From Bremerella sp. JC817 (GTDB lineage Bacteria > Planctomycetota > Planctomycetia > Pirellulales > Pirellulaceae): DNA of 64,000 nt. The number at the start of each line of letters is the position of its first letter. Within the stretch, counting starts at the first letter, position 1. The DNA lies in assembly GCF_040718835.1 (NCBI RefSeq), contig NZ_JBFEFG010000266.1, forward strand, positions 1-64,000, given 5' to 3'. Below the pieces are notes generated by a model. It saw only the letters and a list, made by a program, of their open reading frames with translations, ran no database searches and was not told where the DNA came from. The position numbers and the translations under genes were made by a program. Of the stretch, positions 1 through 8,708 are shown in pieces.

Positions 1-1966
1 CAACCAGCGTGTTGTCCATCTTGGTTGGCTGGCCGATCACCGCTTTGTTGATGATGAAGTCGGAATGTGCTCGACGCTTGTTCAAGTCACGCATCAAGGC
101 ATCGTTGTAAGCCTTCTGCGGCCATGGGCCTTCCGCCAACGAGACCTGGTAGAACTCGAGCAGCGAGCCCTTTTCATAATGAACGTTCTTGATCGCCAGG
201 GCGTAGTCGATACGGGCCTGGTTGAACAAGGCACTCGAATCGATCACACGTCGTTGGGCTTCCAGCAGCAAGTCAATCGGCGCCTTGCCCGCTTCGTAGC
301 TGGCACGAACCGTGGCCTCTTGAGCGTTGGCTGCTTCGCGTCGATTGAACAGCAGTTCCATGATCTCGTACGCACGGGTAATTTCGGCGTACGAGTTCGA
401 CAGACCGTACATGATCTGCTTTTCTTCTTCATCCAGAATCGCCTTGGCTCTGGCCAAGGCCAGTTCGCTGCTGCGGACAGCCGAGTGGGCCCGACGGAAG
501 CCGATCGGCATCTCGAATTCAACACCGAGTTGATACTCGGCGAAGTCACCGTCGGTCAGGCTCTGCAAGGCACCTGATTCGCCTGGAATGCTGCTTTGAT
601 CCGAAAGCGTCGGCCCAAAGCCTCGCTGGCGATACCGGGCAACCAGGTCGAGGTTGGGCATCAGGAAGTTGCGATTGGCCAACAGTTCCAGCTCACGCTG
701 TTTGATAACCCACTTTTGACGACGAAGTTCCGGACGACGTGCGAGCGCTTCGGTGGCGATGGCCGACCAGTCGAAGTTCACCTTGGCGACGGGAGCTTCG
801 GTAACGGGGCGAATCAAACGGCCATTGGTTTGCGTCAGACCCATCATGAAACGAAGTCGACGTTCCGCCACGCGCACGCCACCTGGGTTGTTGAACGTAC
901 CACCTTCCGAACCGTTATGCCCGCGTGTGCGTTCCACAAGCCGGCCATGCAATGCGTTGACCACTTCGACCTGGAAGCGGAAGTATTGTTCGCGGGCCTG
1001 AGCTTCGGTATCGGCCGACTTCTTATCGGCTTGAACGTTCGCGTAGGCCTTCTTCCAGACTTCGAGCACGTTGTTACGTGCATTGATTTTGACGTCGAGA
1101 TCGCGATAGGCGAAGAACAAGTCCCAATAGGCGTTCTCGACATCGCTCACCAGGTTTCGCACGGCGATCTCGAAGTCGGCCAGGCTGATGTCGGTTCGCG
1201 TGCGTGCGATCAGCACACCGTTGGCGAAGCCTGGTTCGCCGTTAGGACCAGCGATCCGATTGAACTGTACGCCTGCACCTTGCAGCAAAGGCTGGCGGAC
1301 TTCAGCATCGATGTAGGTATCCCAGCCGGCGCTGAAGATCTTTTGCGGGTTGTTGTTGTAGTCGTACTGGGTAACGCTGCGCAAGCTGACCAAACCACCG
1401 GTCGCGTTCCGCTTGCTCAGATTCACCTGATAGTTGTGCAGGTCTTGCTGGAAGAAACCATTCTCGCCGACGGTGAAGTTATTGATTCGGCGATCGTTCG
1501 ATTCAAAGTAGGCGCCTGCGCCGAAGGTGGCGTCGAACGCACTCAAAGCGGCTTCTTCACCAAAGCGGCCATCGGTATAGACGATCGCGGGATCGTACAT
1601 CGAGACAACCGCCTCAGGCGTTCGCAGCACACCGCCGAGATCTTTCATGACCTGCGAGTTTTGCAGAGCGAGCCGGATCGCTTCTTCCAGCGAGAGGTCC
1701 CAGTAGCCGTTGCGGAAGTCGATGTTCTCAGGCGTGATCGAATCGGGAGATTCTGGGATTTCCAGCCAGTCGTCTTCTTCGCAGACGTTCGGGGCAGGAT
1801 CTTCGATCTTCAGACCACGGTTGGCGTACTCTGCGATCAGCGATTCGTCGTAGGCAGGAGGATCTGGACAGTCATAGCCCTTCCAGCACTGGTGCAGACA
1901 ACCGCTACAGCATGTTGTCAGGCACGTGCTGAGGACCACCATCCATCGTGTGTAGCGACGGAGCAT
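1..1966 (-). CDS. TolC-family outer-membrane lipoprotein (partial, C-terminus off window)
   Basis: Reading the minus strand from the ATG at 1966 gives an uninterrupted frame of about 655 codons that runs off the left edge. The N-terminus is basic then hydrophobic and ends in a lipobox-like S-G-C with Cys at residue 23. The body shows TolC/OEP-type features: long alpha-helical stretches rich in Ala, Glu and Arg, a segment 'LSLEEAIRLALQNS' typical of the start of an OEP domain near residue 90, and the second-half motif 'YEAGKAPIDLLLEAQRR'. The family forms trimeric outer-membrane channels for RND, ABC or type I export. Its inner-membrane partner is not adjacent; the HlyD/M50 cassette at 16-21 kb is a possible but unproven partner. 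A long antisense frame covers the same bases and is rejected. The missing part is only the C-terminus. Confidence 0.85.
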   Translation of the reverse strand, partial: MLRRYTRWMVVLSTCLTTCCSGCLHQCWKGYDCPDPPAYDESLIAEYANRGLKIEDPAPNVCEEDDWLEIPESPDSITPENIDFRNGYWDLSLEEAIRLALQNSQVMKDLGGVLRTPEAVVSMYDPAIVYTDGRFGEEAALSAFDATFGAGAYFESNDRRINNFTVGENGFFQQDLHNYQVNLSKRNATGGLVSLRSVTQYDYNNNPQKIFSAGWDTYIDAEVRQPLLQGAGVQFNRIAGPNGEPGFANGVLIARTRTDISLADFEIAVRNLVSDVENAYWDLFFAYRDLDVKINARNNVLEVWKKAYANVQADKKSADTEAQAREQYFRFQVEVVNALHGRLVERTRGHNGSEGGTFNNPGGVRVAERRLRFMMGLTQTNGRLIRPVTEAPVAKVNFDWSAIATEALARRPELRRQKWVIKQRELELLANRNFLMPNLDLVARYRQRGFGPTLSDQSSIPGESGALQSLTDGDFAEYQLGVEFEMPIGFRRAHSAVRSSELALARAKAILDEEEKQIMYGLSNSYAEITRAYEIMELLFNRREAANAQEATVRASYEAGKAPIDLLLEAQRRVIDSSALFNQARIDYALAIKNVHYEKGSLLEFYQVSLAEGPWPQKAYNDALMRDLNKRRAHSDFIINKAVIGQPTKMDNTLV

Positions 1967-2158
1967 CGCTGCTATTCCCTCCTGGGTCGATCGTGCGGGG
2001 CTAACCGTTTGTCCACGGGAGCAAACAGTTATTGGGGGCGATTGGTGCGCGATCGGCTTGGGTTGGATCTGCCGCATAGGTCATTAGCACCACGCTTCTG
2101 GGTGAAACCCCACGTTCTTTTTCGGCAACGACTATCTGCAAACTCAATAAAACCCTTA

Positions 2159-2177
2159 CTTTCTGAAGATCAGAAAG
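2159..2177. repeat. Short perfect inverted repeat
   Basis: CTTTCTGA and TCAGAAAG are separated by AGA. The site lies about 190 bp upstream of the TolC-family start on the minus strand. There is no adjacent T-tract, so it is not a normal intrinsic terminator. An operator is possible but only inferred. Confidence 0.35.
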
Positions 2178-2289
2178 AAACACTACCACCGGCCCAGACG
2201 CTAGCGTCGATTGTTTTTGCCTTAGACTCTTCGTAATCGTTAAACTCGGCCGATGACGATAGCGTGACGGCGAAACCTAAGCCAGCTGA

Positions 2290-2317
2290 TTGGAATGGTT
2301 TTGTCGATTGGTATACT
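2290..2317 (+). promoter_or_regulatory. Candidate sigma70-type promoter
   Basis: TTGGAA, a 16-base spacer and TATACT, located about 105 bp upstream of the gene at 2423. The same -10 hexamer and spacer length occur in the candidate promoter before tssA (3585-3612). This is pattern matching only. Confidence 0.35.
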
Positions 2318-2422
2318 CACGCTAAGTGGGAGACCCCAGCCCAGGGCAAGCCGAGGTCAAACACCTGCCAGATTCGCCCCGCAAGGTGGTGAATCGGACT
2401 CTGAACAAAAGGGGACATGCGA

Positions 2423-2758
2423 ATGAATCCGGAACGCTGGGATTCGGAACCGTCGCGCGAGGGAGCATCGGATCAGCAATGGTCGTTGGATGATGTTCTG
2501 CGCCGCACGCAAGATTCCGGGCAAGCGGATGATGTTCTCGAGGTGATCGAAGAACTTCGCAAAAAGAACCCCAACGCTCAGCCGAGCGAGATCGACACGA
2601 TGACCTATTTCGTGCTGGTCTATCTCAAGCGGCGCTACCCAGATCTGCCGCTGAAGAATGAGAAAGTCCTGACCATGGCCTCGACAATCGCCCAGTCGTT
2701 GCTCGAGGACCCGACGGCCGCCGAGCGGATGCGTACTCTATGGTCTCAATCGAGTTAG
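2423..2758 (+). CDS. Small protein of unknown function, upstream of a sigma factor
   Basis: This encodes about 111 residues, soluble, acidic and mostly helical, with no signal peptide or membrane segment. I do not recognise a family. An ATG at 2417 is also in frame, but the AGGGG at 2410-2414 sits only 2 bases from it and 8 bases from the ATG at 2423, so the latter is preferred. The stop is 4 bases before the sigma-factor ATG, which implies co-transcription and probable translational coupling. A role as partner or regulator of that sigma factor is a guess from position alone. Confidence 0.6.
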   Translation: MNPERWDSEPSREGASDQQWSLDDVLRRTQDSGQADDVLEVIEELRKKNPNAQPSEIDTMTYFVLVYLKRRYPDLPLKNEKVLTMASTIAQSLLEDPTAAERMRTLWSQSS

Positions 2759-2762
2759 ATCT

Positions 2763-3449
2763 ATGTCTGCCGACGCGACCCAACTTGAGCAACGCATCCA
2801 AGAGAACCAAGGCCTGGTTATCTCGCTGGCGAAGTCAATCCATCGCAAATTGCCACCGCAGATCGGCATGGACGACCTGATCGCCTACGGACAATTGGGG
2901 CTGGCTGAAGCGGCCCAGTCGTTCGAGGAAGGGCGCGGAGCGAGCTTCTCGACCTTCGCGTACTATCGTGTTCGAGGGGCGATATACGACGGCATCTCGA
3001 AGATGAGCTGGAATTCGCATGCGGCTCGCATGCAGAACAAATACCAGCAGATGGCGGTCGATACGCTGGAAGCGGAGAGCACTCGGGGAGAACCTTCCCA
3101 GGCAAAAATCGAAGAAAATGCTCGATGGCTTGGCAACCTGACGGAAAAACTCGCGATTATCTACCTGGCCAGCCACGGCGAAGATACGCAAGACGCGATT
3201 CAAGCAGTTGCGGACGCTCGCGTGGAAAAACCTGACGAGCAACTCGAGAACGAAGAGATCCATCGGCTGCTGAAGAAACTGCTGCAAACCCTGGCTCCGC
3301 AAGAGCAAGAACTGATCCGGATGACCTACTACGAAGGGTTAAGTCTCAAGGAGGCGGCTGATCATCTTGGCAAAAGCAAGTCTTGGGCAAGCCGATTGCA
3401 TCAAGCCATTCTCGAGCGTCTGGGTCGCGCTCTGCGTCAAACGACTTAG
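2763..3449 (+). CDS. FliA/WhiG-type sigma-70 family RNA polymerase sigma factor
   Basis: A 228-residue alternative sigma factor. Region 2 is visible around residues 38-80 ('MDDLIAYGQLGLAEAA' followed by 'FSTFAYYRVRGAIYDG', the pattern of FliA/WhiG-like factors that bind core polymerase and the -10 element). Region 4 is at the C-terminus, with 'LAPQEQELIRMTYYEGLS' and a helix-turn-helix 'LKEAADHLGKSKSWASRLH'. Between them lies a polar linker of about 90 residues without an obvious region 3. It follows the small gene at 2423 by 4 bases and precedes tssA by about 200 bases on the same strand, so control of the T6SS operon is possible. No flagellar genes are in the window. Confidence 0.9.
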   Translation: MSADATQLEQRIQENQGLVISLAKSIHRKLPPQIGMDDLIAYGQLGLAEAAQSFEEGRGASFSTFAYYRVRGAIYDGISKMSWNSHAARMQNKYQQMAVDTLEAESTRGEPSQAKIEENARWLGNLTEKLAIIYLASHGEDTQDAIQAVADARVEKPDEQLENEEIHRLLKKLLQTLAPQEQELIRMTYYEGLSLKEAADHLGKSKSWASRLHQAILERLGRALRQTT

Positions 3450-3584
3450 TCGTAAGCATTGGCCTGTTAAAGAGTAGCGATTTGCTCGATCGGAATCATT
3501 CCTGCTAGTGGGGAGTGCCGAGAGAATCAGAGAGGACGTCTGTGACGAATATGCGGCTGGCCAAATTTCAGCCTTATATTTTTG

Positions 3585-3612
3585 TTGAAACTCCTATTTT
3601 GACACTTATACT
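3585..3612 (+). promoter_or_regulatory. Candidate promoter of the T6SS operon
   Basis: TTGAAA (3585-3590), a 16-base spacer and TATACT (3607-3612) lie about 44 bases before the tssA ATG, in a locally AT-rich stretch. An overlapping TTGACA at 3599-3604 lacks a good -10. The layout matches the candidate upstream of the sigma-factor pair. Confidence 0.4.
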
Positions 3613-3655
3613 TTCGCGGCCATTTCGTTTACCAGTCTGTCCGAGATGAACTGCC

Positions 3656-4783
3656 ATGGCATTCCCACAAGTCCTCGACGTCGAAACGTTGATCAATCCG
3701 ATCTCGGATGAAAATCCGAGCGGTGTGGAGCTTCGTGGTTCGGAACATGCCAACGAGTTCTTCGACCTGCGCGAGATCTTCAATCAATCGAACAAAGCCG
3801 AGCGCGAGCTGCAAACGGCGATGGCCTTTCCGGATGAAGAGTTTCCGGACTTGAAGGATCCGCAGTGGGAAGAAGTTCGAGATCGCTCGATTCATGTCCT
3901 GACAAACTATTCCAAAGACGTATCGGTCGCTTCGTGGCTAATCGAAGCGGTCATGCGTTTGGATGGCATCGCCGGGCTGCGGGATGGTTTCAAAGTGATG
4001 CAGGAAATCTGCCGTCGCTATTGGGATAGCATCCACCCGCAGCCTGACGAAGACGAAGGCTATGCCGAGACGGTCTCGCAACTGACCGGCCTGACCAGCG
4101 AACGAACGTTCGGCGTGTTGGATGCGTTGCCACTGACCAGCGGTGGAGGGGGGAGCTACTCCCTCTTTGACTTCAACGAAGCCAACCGTATCGAAGGGAT
4201 GCCCACGGAAGAGCGTCAACGGCGAATCACGGAAGGGGCGATCGAACGAAACACGTTTGACGAGTCGTTCCGCGCTACGCCTCGCGAACACTTTAATGAT
4301 GTGCTCGAAGATCTCGACACTATCATCGACACAATCCGCGACCTGGCGACTTACCTCGACGAACGTTGCGTCCGCAACTCGTTTGGCGAAGATACCTCGC
4401 CGTCGATGACCTCGTTTCGTCAGAAGCTTGAGGCGACCCGATCGACCGTACAACAACTGATTTCCGAGCTTTTGCTCGAGGAAGCAACGCCGGCCGTGGA
4501 AGAAACTGCGCAGGAAGGCGAAGCTACACAAGACCAACCCAAGGTGGTTGCGGGGGCGATCCAGTCGCGAACCGACGCCATCAAACTGATTCGCAAGGCG
4601 GCCGAGTACTTCCGCAAGACCGAGCCGCAATCGTTCATTCACTTCAAACTCGAGCAAGCCGCGCGATGGGCCGAGATGCCTTTTCCGGAACTGCTCAAAG
4701 AGTTGTTGCGTGACGATTCTGCGATGGGGGAATTGCATCGTCGTACAGGTATTCCGATACCAGACGACGAGGGTGGATATTAA
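3656..4783 (+). CDS. tssA: Type VI secretion protein TssA (ImpA family)
   Basis: A 375-residue protein with an ImpA N-terminal domain in the first 150 residues. Typical elements are 'INPISDENPSGVELR' near residue 14 and 'RDRSIHVLTNYSKDVSVASW', followed by 'YWDSIHPQPDEDEGY'. The C-terminal part contains 'RTDAIKLIRKAAEYFRKTEP', the usual conserved helix of ImpA proteins. TssA binds baseplate and sheath/tube components and primes or caps sheath polymerisation in the cytoplasm. The ATG at 3656 is the first in-frame start after the candidate promoter. It is the first gene of the run tssA-B-C-C'-tagJ-E-F-G-clpV. The 175-base gap to tssB holds an imperfect inverted repeat. Confidence 0.92.
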   Translation: MAFPQVLDVETLINPISDENPSGVELRGSEHANEFFDLREIFNQSNKAERELQTAMAFPDEEFPDLKDPQWEEVRDRSIHVLTNYSKDVSVASWLIEAVMRLDGIAGLRDGFKVMQEICRRYWDSIHPQPDEDEGYAETVSQLTGLTSERTFGVLDALPLTSGGGGSYSLFDFNEANRIEGMPTEERQRRITEGAIERNTFDESFRATPREHFNDVLEDLDTIIDTIRDLATYLDERCVRNSFGEDTSPSMTSFRQKLEATRSTVQQLISELLLEEATPAVEETAQEGEATQDQPKVVAGAIQSRTDAIKLIRKAAEYFRKTEPQSFIHFKLEQAARWAEMPFPELLKELLRDDSAMGELHRRTGIPIPDDEGGY

Positions 4784-4821
4784 TGGATTTCCAATAATAT
4801 CTCTGACAGTTTGATTGTAAT

Positions 4822-4851
4822 CTGACATCAATTCCCTGAAATTGAGGTCAG
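4822..4851. repeat. Imperfect inverted repeat between tssA and tssB
   Basis: CTGACATCAATT (4822-4833) pairs with AATTGAGGTCAG (4840-4851) with one A-G mismatch and a 6-base loop. No T-tract follows, so a classical terminator is unlikely. It could be an operator, an RNA-processing site or chance. Confidence 0.35.
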
Positions 4852-4958
4852 GTTAAGTTGGGGCAAAAACTTGGCCGGTAACGATGCGTGCTGACCAGAT
4901 TAGCTGCGAATCCTATTTCACAACGCATTGCTATAAGAACTGACATTGGGGGGAAACG

Positions 4959-5486
4959 ATGGCTGAAAGTTATCAAAAGAGGCTCAATCGCGTCCGCAAG
5001 CCTCGCGTCCACATCACTTACGATGTGGAAACGGGCGATGCCATGGAGAAGAAAGAGCTGCCATTTGTGGTTGGGGTGATGGGAGATTTCTCCGGCAACC
5101 CAGCCGAAAAGATGGAACCGCTCAAGGATCGCAAGTTCGTTCAGATCGATCGCGACAACTTCGACGACGTGATGAAGCGATTCCGCCCCGAACTGAATAT
5201 GCGCGTCGACAACACGTTGGCGGACGATGGTTCGCAAATGGCCGTCAACTTGAAGTTCCAATCGATGGACGACTTCAGCCCAGCTAACGTTGCCAAGCAG
5301 ATCGAACCCCTCAAAAAGCTGCTCGCAACGCGTGACAATCTGCGTGACCTGTTGACCAAGATCGATCGCAGCGACGACCTGGAAACCTTGCTGGAACAGG
5401 TTATGAACGACGCCGGACAGCTCAAGAAATTGGCTGGTGAACTGGGCGTCCAAGATTCGGGTGATGCTGACAAAGGGGATGCATAG
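4959..5486 (+). CDS. tssB: T6SS contractile sheath small subunit TssB (VipA)
   Basis: A 175-residue protein. TssB hallmarks are the N-terminal '[18 protein letters not shown]', the strand '[14 protein letters not shown]', '[16 protein letters not shown]' and the conserved helix start '[16 protein letters not shown]', followed by '[12 protein letters not shown]'. TssB pairs with TssC to build the cytoplasmic contractile sheath around the Hcp tube, and its helices are contacted by ClpV during recycling. A GGGG-rich ribosome-binding site sits just before the ATG. The tssC start is 2 bases beyond the tssB stop. The Ser in 'DDFSP' is the residue replaced by a stop codon in the sheath-like gene at 57005. 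Confidence 0.96.
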   Translation: MAESYQKRLNRVRKPRVHITYDVETGDAMEKKELPFVVGVMGDFSGNPAEKMEPLKDRKFVQIDRDNFDDVMKRFRPELNMRVDNTLADDGSQMAVNLKFQSMDDFSPANVAKQIEPLKKLLATRDNLRDLLTKIDRSDDLETLLEQVMNDAGQLKKLAGELGVQDSGDADKGDA

Positions 5487-5488
5487 TC

Positions 5489-6982
5489 ATGAGTGCCGGT
5501 GAACAACAATCCGCTCAAGCAGCGGCCCAAAACGTAGAAGCAACCAGCCTCCTGGATGCTGCGATCACAGCGACCAAGCAGACCGAACAGCCTCGCGCGA
5601 AAGAGCTGATTCAGACGCTGGTCGAAGAAGCGATGAAGGGGACGGTTACCTTCGACAAAGATATTATCCGGACGATCAACCAAGGGATCGCCGCGATCGA
5701 CGAAGCGGTCTCGACCCAGTTGGCGACGGTCATGCATCACCCAGAGTTTCAAAAGCTGGAAGGTAGCTGGCGTGGCCTGAACTACCTGGTCAGCAACAGC
5801 GAAACGGGCGAGATGCTGAAGCTGCGTGTCTTGAACGCAACGAAGAAGGATCTCTCGAAAGATCTGGAACGTGCTGTCGAGTTCGATCAAAGCACCACCT
5901 TCAAAAAGATCTACGAAAGCGAATTCGGCCTGGCCGGTGGTACGCCTTATGGCGCACTGATCGGCAACTACGAATGGGATAACACCCCAGACGATATTGC
6001 CGCCTTGGAGAAGATGTCAGGCGTGGCCGCGTCGGCGTTCGCCCCGTTTTTGACTGCTCCGAGCGCAAGCTTCTTCGGGTTTGACGACTGGGAAGAGCTC
6101 TCGCGTCCACGCGACCTGGCGAAGATCTTCGACTCGCAAGAGTACATCAAGTGGAACGCGTTCCGTCAGTCGGAAGACTCGCGGTTCGTAACCATGTGCA
6201 TGCCACGCACGCTGGCTCGCTTGCCTTACGGTGCGGCGACCAAGCCAATCGACGAGTTCGATTTTGAAGAAGTCGAAACCGGTCCTGGTGGTCAGCCAAT
6301 CGAAGTCGATCACGAAGAATACTGCTGGATGAACACAGCGTTCGTCATGGGTGCCAAGCTGACCGACGCGTTTGCGAAGACGGGGTGGTGCACGGCGATC
6401 CGCGGTGTCGAAAACGGCGGTAAGGTCGAAGGCCTGCCGGTGCACGTGTTCAAGAGCAGCGATGGCGACTCAGGTATCAAGTGCCCAACCGAAGTGGCGA
6501 TCACCGATCGTCGCGAAGCGGAACTGAGCAAGCTGGGCTTCCTGTCGCTCTGCCATTTCAAAGATACCGACTACTCGGTCTTCTTTGGTGGTCAGACCAC
6601 GCAGCGGCCAAAGCAGTACCATGAACCAGACGCCACAGCCAACGCCGAGATTTCGGCTCGCTTGCCGTACATCATGGCTTCGTCCCGTTTCGCTCACTAC
6701 TTGAAGGTGATCGCACGCGACAAGATCGGTTCGTTCATGGAACGCGACGACTGCGAACGCTGGTTGAACGACTGGATTCACAACTACGTCTGTGCCGACA
6801 AGAGCCCAAGTGCCGAAGTCAAGGCGCGTCTGCCTTTGGCCGAAGCACGGGTCGAAGTCACCGAAATGCCTGGCAAGCCAGGTTCGTACAACGCGGTGGC
6901 CTACTTGCGTCCATGGCTGCAGATGGAAGAGTTGACCACCTCGCTTCGCATGGTGGCCAGCATTCCGCAAAAGGCTGGCTAA
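5489..6982 (+). CDS. tssC: T6SS contractile sheath large subunit TssC (VipB), copy 1
   Basis: A 497-residue protein of normal TssC length. Family signatures: '[20 protein letters not shown]' around residue 87, '[14 protein letters not shown]'-like sequence with '[20 protein letters not shown]', '[13 protein letters not shown]', '[16 protein letters not shown]', and the C-terminal '[18 protein letters not shown]' with 'LNDWIHNYV'. It forms the sheath with TssB in the cytoplasm. It lies 2 bases after tssB and is followed by a stem-loop (7004-7044) before a second tssC. It appears intact and is presumably the main sheath subunit. Confidence 0.96.
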   Translation: MSAGEQQSAQAAAQNVEATSLLDAAITATKQTEQPRAKELIQTLVEEAMKGTVTFDKDIIRTINQGIAAIDEAVSTQLATVMHHPEFQKLEGSWRGLNYLVSNSETGEMLKLRVLNATKKDLSKDLERAVEFDQSTTFKKIYESEFGLAGGTPYGALIGNYEWDNTPDDIAALEKMSGVAASAFAPFLTAPSASFFGFDDWEELSRPRDLAKIFDSQEYIKWNAFRQSEDSRFVTMCMPRTLARLPYGAATKPIDEFDFEEVETGPGGQPIEVDHEEYCWMNTAFVMGAKLTDAFAKTGWCTAIRGVENGGKVEGLPVHVFKSSDGDSGIKCPTEVAITDRREAELSKLGFLSLCHFKDTDYSVFFGGQTTQRPKQYHEPDATANAEISARLPYIMASSRFAHYLKVIARDKIGSFMERDDCERWLNDWIHNYVCADKSPSAEVKARLPLAEARVEVTEMPGKPGSYNAVAYLRPWLQMEELTTSLRMVASIPQKAG

Positions 6983-7003
6983 TGCACGCCTGCTGAGCAA
7001 TCC

Positions 7004-7044
7004 AAGAGGCACATTGGGGAACGAACTCTTTTGTGCCTCTTTTT
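7004..7044 (+). terminator. Stem-loop between the two tssC genes
   Basis: AAGAGGCAC (7004-7012) and GTGCCTCTT (7033-7041) form a perfect 9-bp stem with a 20-base loop, followed by a short T-run. It resembles an intrinsic terminator or attenuator and would lower expression of the genes downstream of tssC. The in-frame GTG at 7033 lies inside this stem, which argues against it as a start codon. Confidence 0.55.
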
Positions 7045-7071
7045 ATATCGACTCCTCTGCGCGATGTTGCC

Positions 7072-8664
7072 ATGCCTGCTGAGTTTCCAACGCAACCTGA
7101 AGAGCTCGCTCAACCTCTGCTGGAAGAGGTAACGCAGGCAGTTCCGCAGGATGCGCCGACGGAAACCACCGGGCCAATCTCGATTCTGGACTGGATTGTC
7201 GACAGTGAACATGTCGCGGAAGCGGGGCAAGCTTCGCATCGCTGGGACGAGTTCATGACGGCGACCACTATCTACGAGCGGCTGCTTGCCTGGCTCGGCA
7301 AAGTGGATGGGCTCTCGAAAAAGTCGCTCGTTCGCCGACTGAATGCCGACGTCGCTCAGATCGATCAATGGCTCAACGATCAACTGAATGCGATTCTGCA
7401 CCATCCCAAGTTTCAGAAGCTGGAAGCCTCGTGGCGGGGGCTGCAATATCTGACCGACATGGTCGATGAAGAGGCTGATCGTCAGCAGGTCCATGTGCGC
7501 GTATTGAACGCCAGTTGGAAAGATGTCGAACGCGACATGGAACGAGCGATCGAGTTCGACGCCAGTGAGCTGTTCAAAAAAATCTATGAAGAAGAATTTG
7601 GTACGGCTGGTGGCAAGCCATTTGGGGTGATGATCGGCGATTATCACATTCATCCGCAGCCGACCAAGCATCATCCTCATCGCGATATCGACACGCTGCA
7701 AGGCCTGGCAGGGATCGCGGCCGCTTCGTTCTGTCCGTTCATCGCCGGGGCCAGTTCCTCGATGTTTGGCCTGGACGATTTCAGCGGGATCGAACATGTC
7801 GAGAACCTTCGTTCCGGGTTCGACCAGGCCGAGTTCACCCAATGGCATGCCTTCCGCAAATCAGAAGATGCCCGGTTTGTCGGGCTGGTGATGCCGAAGG
7901 TCCTGATGCGTTTGCCCTACGAGACCTTCGATGCCCGGGCCGACGGCTTTTGCTTCCGCGAAGAAGTCGCCGGACGCGATCGACGAAATTATTTGTGGGG
8001 CAACGCTGCCTATGCTTTCGCGGAAGTATTGATCCGCGCCTATTCCGATTGCGGATGGCTGGCGCAGATTCGTGGTGTTCAGCGAAACGTGGTGGGGGGC
8101 GGATTGGTCAGCCGCTTGCCGGTTCACTACTTCGGGACCGATCGCGAAGGGATCGCTCCGAAAGCTTCGACCGATTGTATTGTTAGTGATCGACAAGAGG
8201 CGGAACTGGCCAACCTCGGTTTCATTCCGCTGACCCATTGTCACGATACCGAACTGAGCGCGTTCTATTCCAATCAAACGGTTCAGTTGCCAAAGAGATA
8301 CGAAGAGCCCGAAGCGACGCAGAACGCGAAGATCTCGAGCATGTTGCAGTACATCCTCTGCACCTCACAATTCGCCCATGCGTTGAAGGTGATCGCACGT
8401 GACAAGGTCGGTACCTTCGAGAGTCGCGAGGCGATCGAACGGTTTCTCAATGATTGGATTCACGACTATGTGACCCCAGATCAGAAGGCGAAGCCCGAAA
8501 CAAAGGCGGCCCGGCCACTGCGTCAGGCCGAGATCTCATTGCGAGACGACCCTGGTAAGCCTGGCTCGTACCACTGCACCTTCAAGTTATGGCCTCATTA
8601 TCAACTGGATGACCTGGTCGCTTCGATTCGCATGAAGACCACCATCGAAGGCCGCCGACAATAA
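7072..8664 (+). CDS. Second TssC-type sheath protein (TssC paralogue)
   Basis: A 530-residue TssC homologue, collinear with the gene before it: 'LHHPKFQKLEASWRGLQYL', 'VERDMERAIEFDASELFKKI', 'SSMFGLDDFSG', 'HVIARDKVGTF'-type C-terminal block '[17 protein letters not shown]' and 'LNDWIHDYV'. It differs by an N-terminal extension rich in Pro, Glu and Gln (first 45 residues) and by inserts such as a His-rich 'HIHPQPTKHHPHRD'. The start is put at the ATG 7072, because the upstream GTG lies in a terminator-like stem. Known precedent: Agrobacterium carries two TssC forms (TssC40/TssC41). It could be a sheath variant, a minor sheath ring or an assembly partner. Confidence 0.92.
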   Translation: MPAEFPTQPEELAQPLLEEVTQAVPQDAPTETTGPISILDWIVDSEHVAEAGQASHRWDEFMTATTIYERLLAWLGKVDGLSKKSLVRRLNADVAQIDQWLNDQLNAILHHPKFQKLEASWRGLQYLTDMVDEEADRQQVHVRVLNASWKDVERDMERAIEFDASELFKKIYEEEFGTAGGKPFGVMIGDYHIHPQPTKHHPHRDIDTLQGLAGIAAASFCPFIAGASSSMFGLDDFSGIEHVENLRSGFDQAEFTQWHAFRKSEDARFVGLVMPKVLMRLPYETFDARADGFCFREEVAGRDRRNYLWGNAAYAFAEVLIRAYSDCGWLAQIRGVQRNVVGGGLVSRLPVHYFGTDREGIAPKASTDCIVSDRQEAELANLGFIPLTHCHDTELSAFYSNQTVQLPKRYEEPEATQNAKISSMLQYILCTSQFAHALKVIARDKVGTFESREAIERFLNDWIHDYVTPDQKAKPETKAARPLRQAEISLRDDPGKPGSYHCTFKLWPHYQLDDLVASIRMKTTIEGRRQ

Positions 8665-8708
8665 ACGTAAACCCTCTGCATACTGCGGATTAACTGCGAG
8701 AGCCCTCC

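Larger units (their letters stand above)
1967..2416. other. Divergent intergenic region, 450 bp
   Basis: This lies between the divergently transcribed TolC-family gene and the small gene at 2423. It contains a perfect 8-bp inverted repeat with a 3-base loop (2159-2177) and a sigma70-like promoter candidate facing right (2290-2317). The open frames that can be drawn here have no family signature or supporting ribosome-binding site. Confidence 0.6.

Noticed and set aside
596..2236. Plus-strand open frame of 546 codons
   Set aside because: It is antisense to the TolC-family gene, which has clear family motifs and a signal peptide. The plus-strand product has no recognisable domain.
7033..7071. 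GTG at 7033 as start of the second tssC
   Set aside because: It lies in the 3' arm of a 9-bp terminator-like stem, and the added 13 residues match nothing in TssC; ATG 7072 is preferred.
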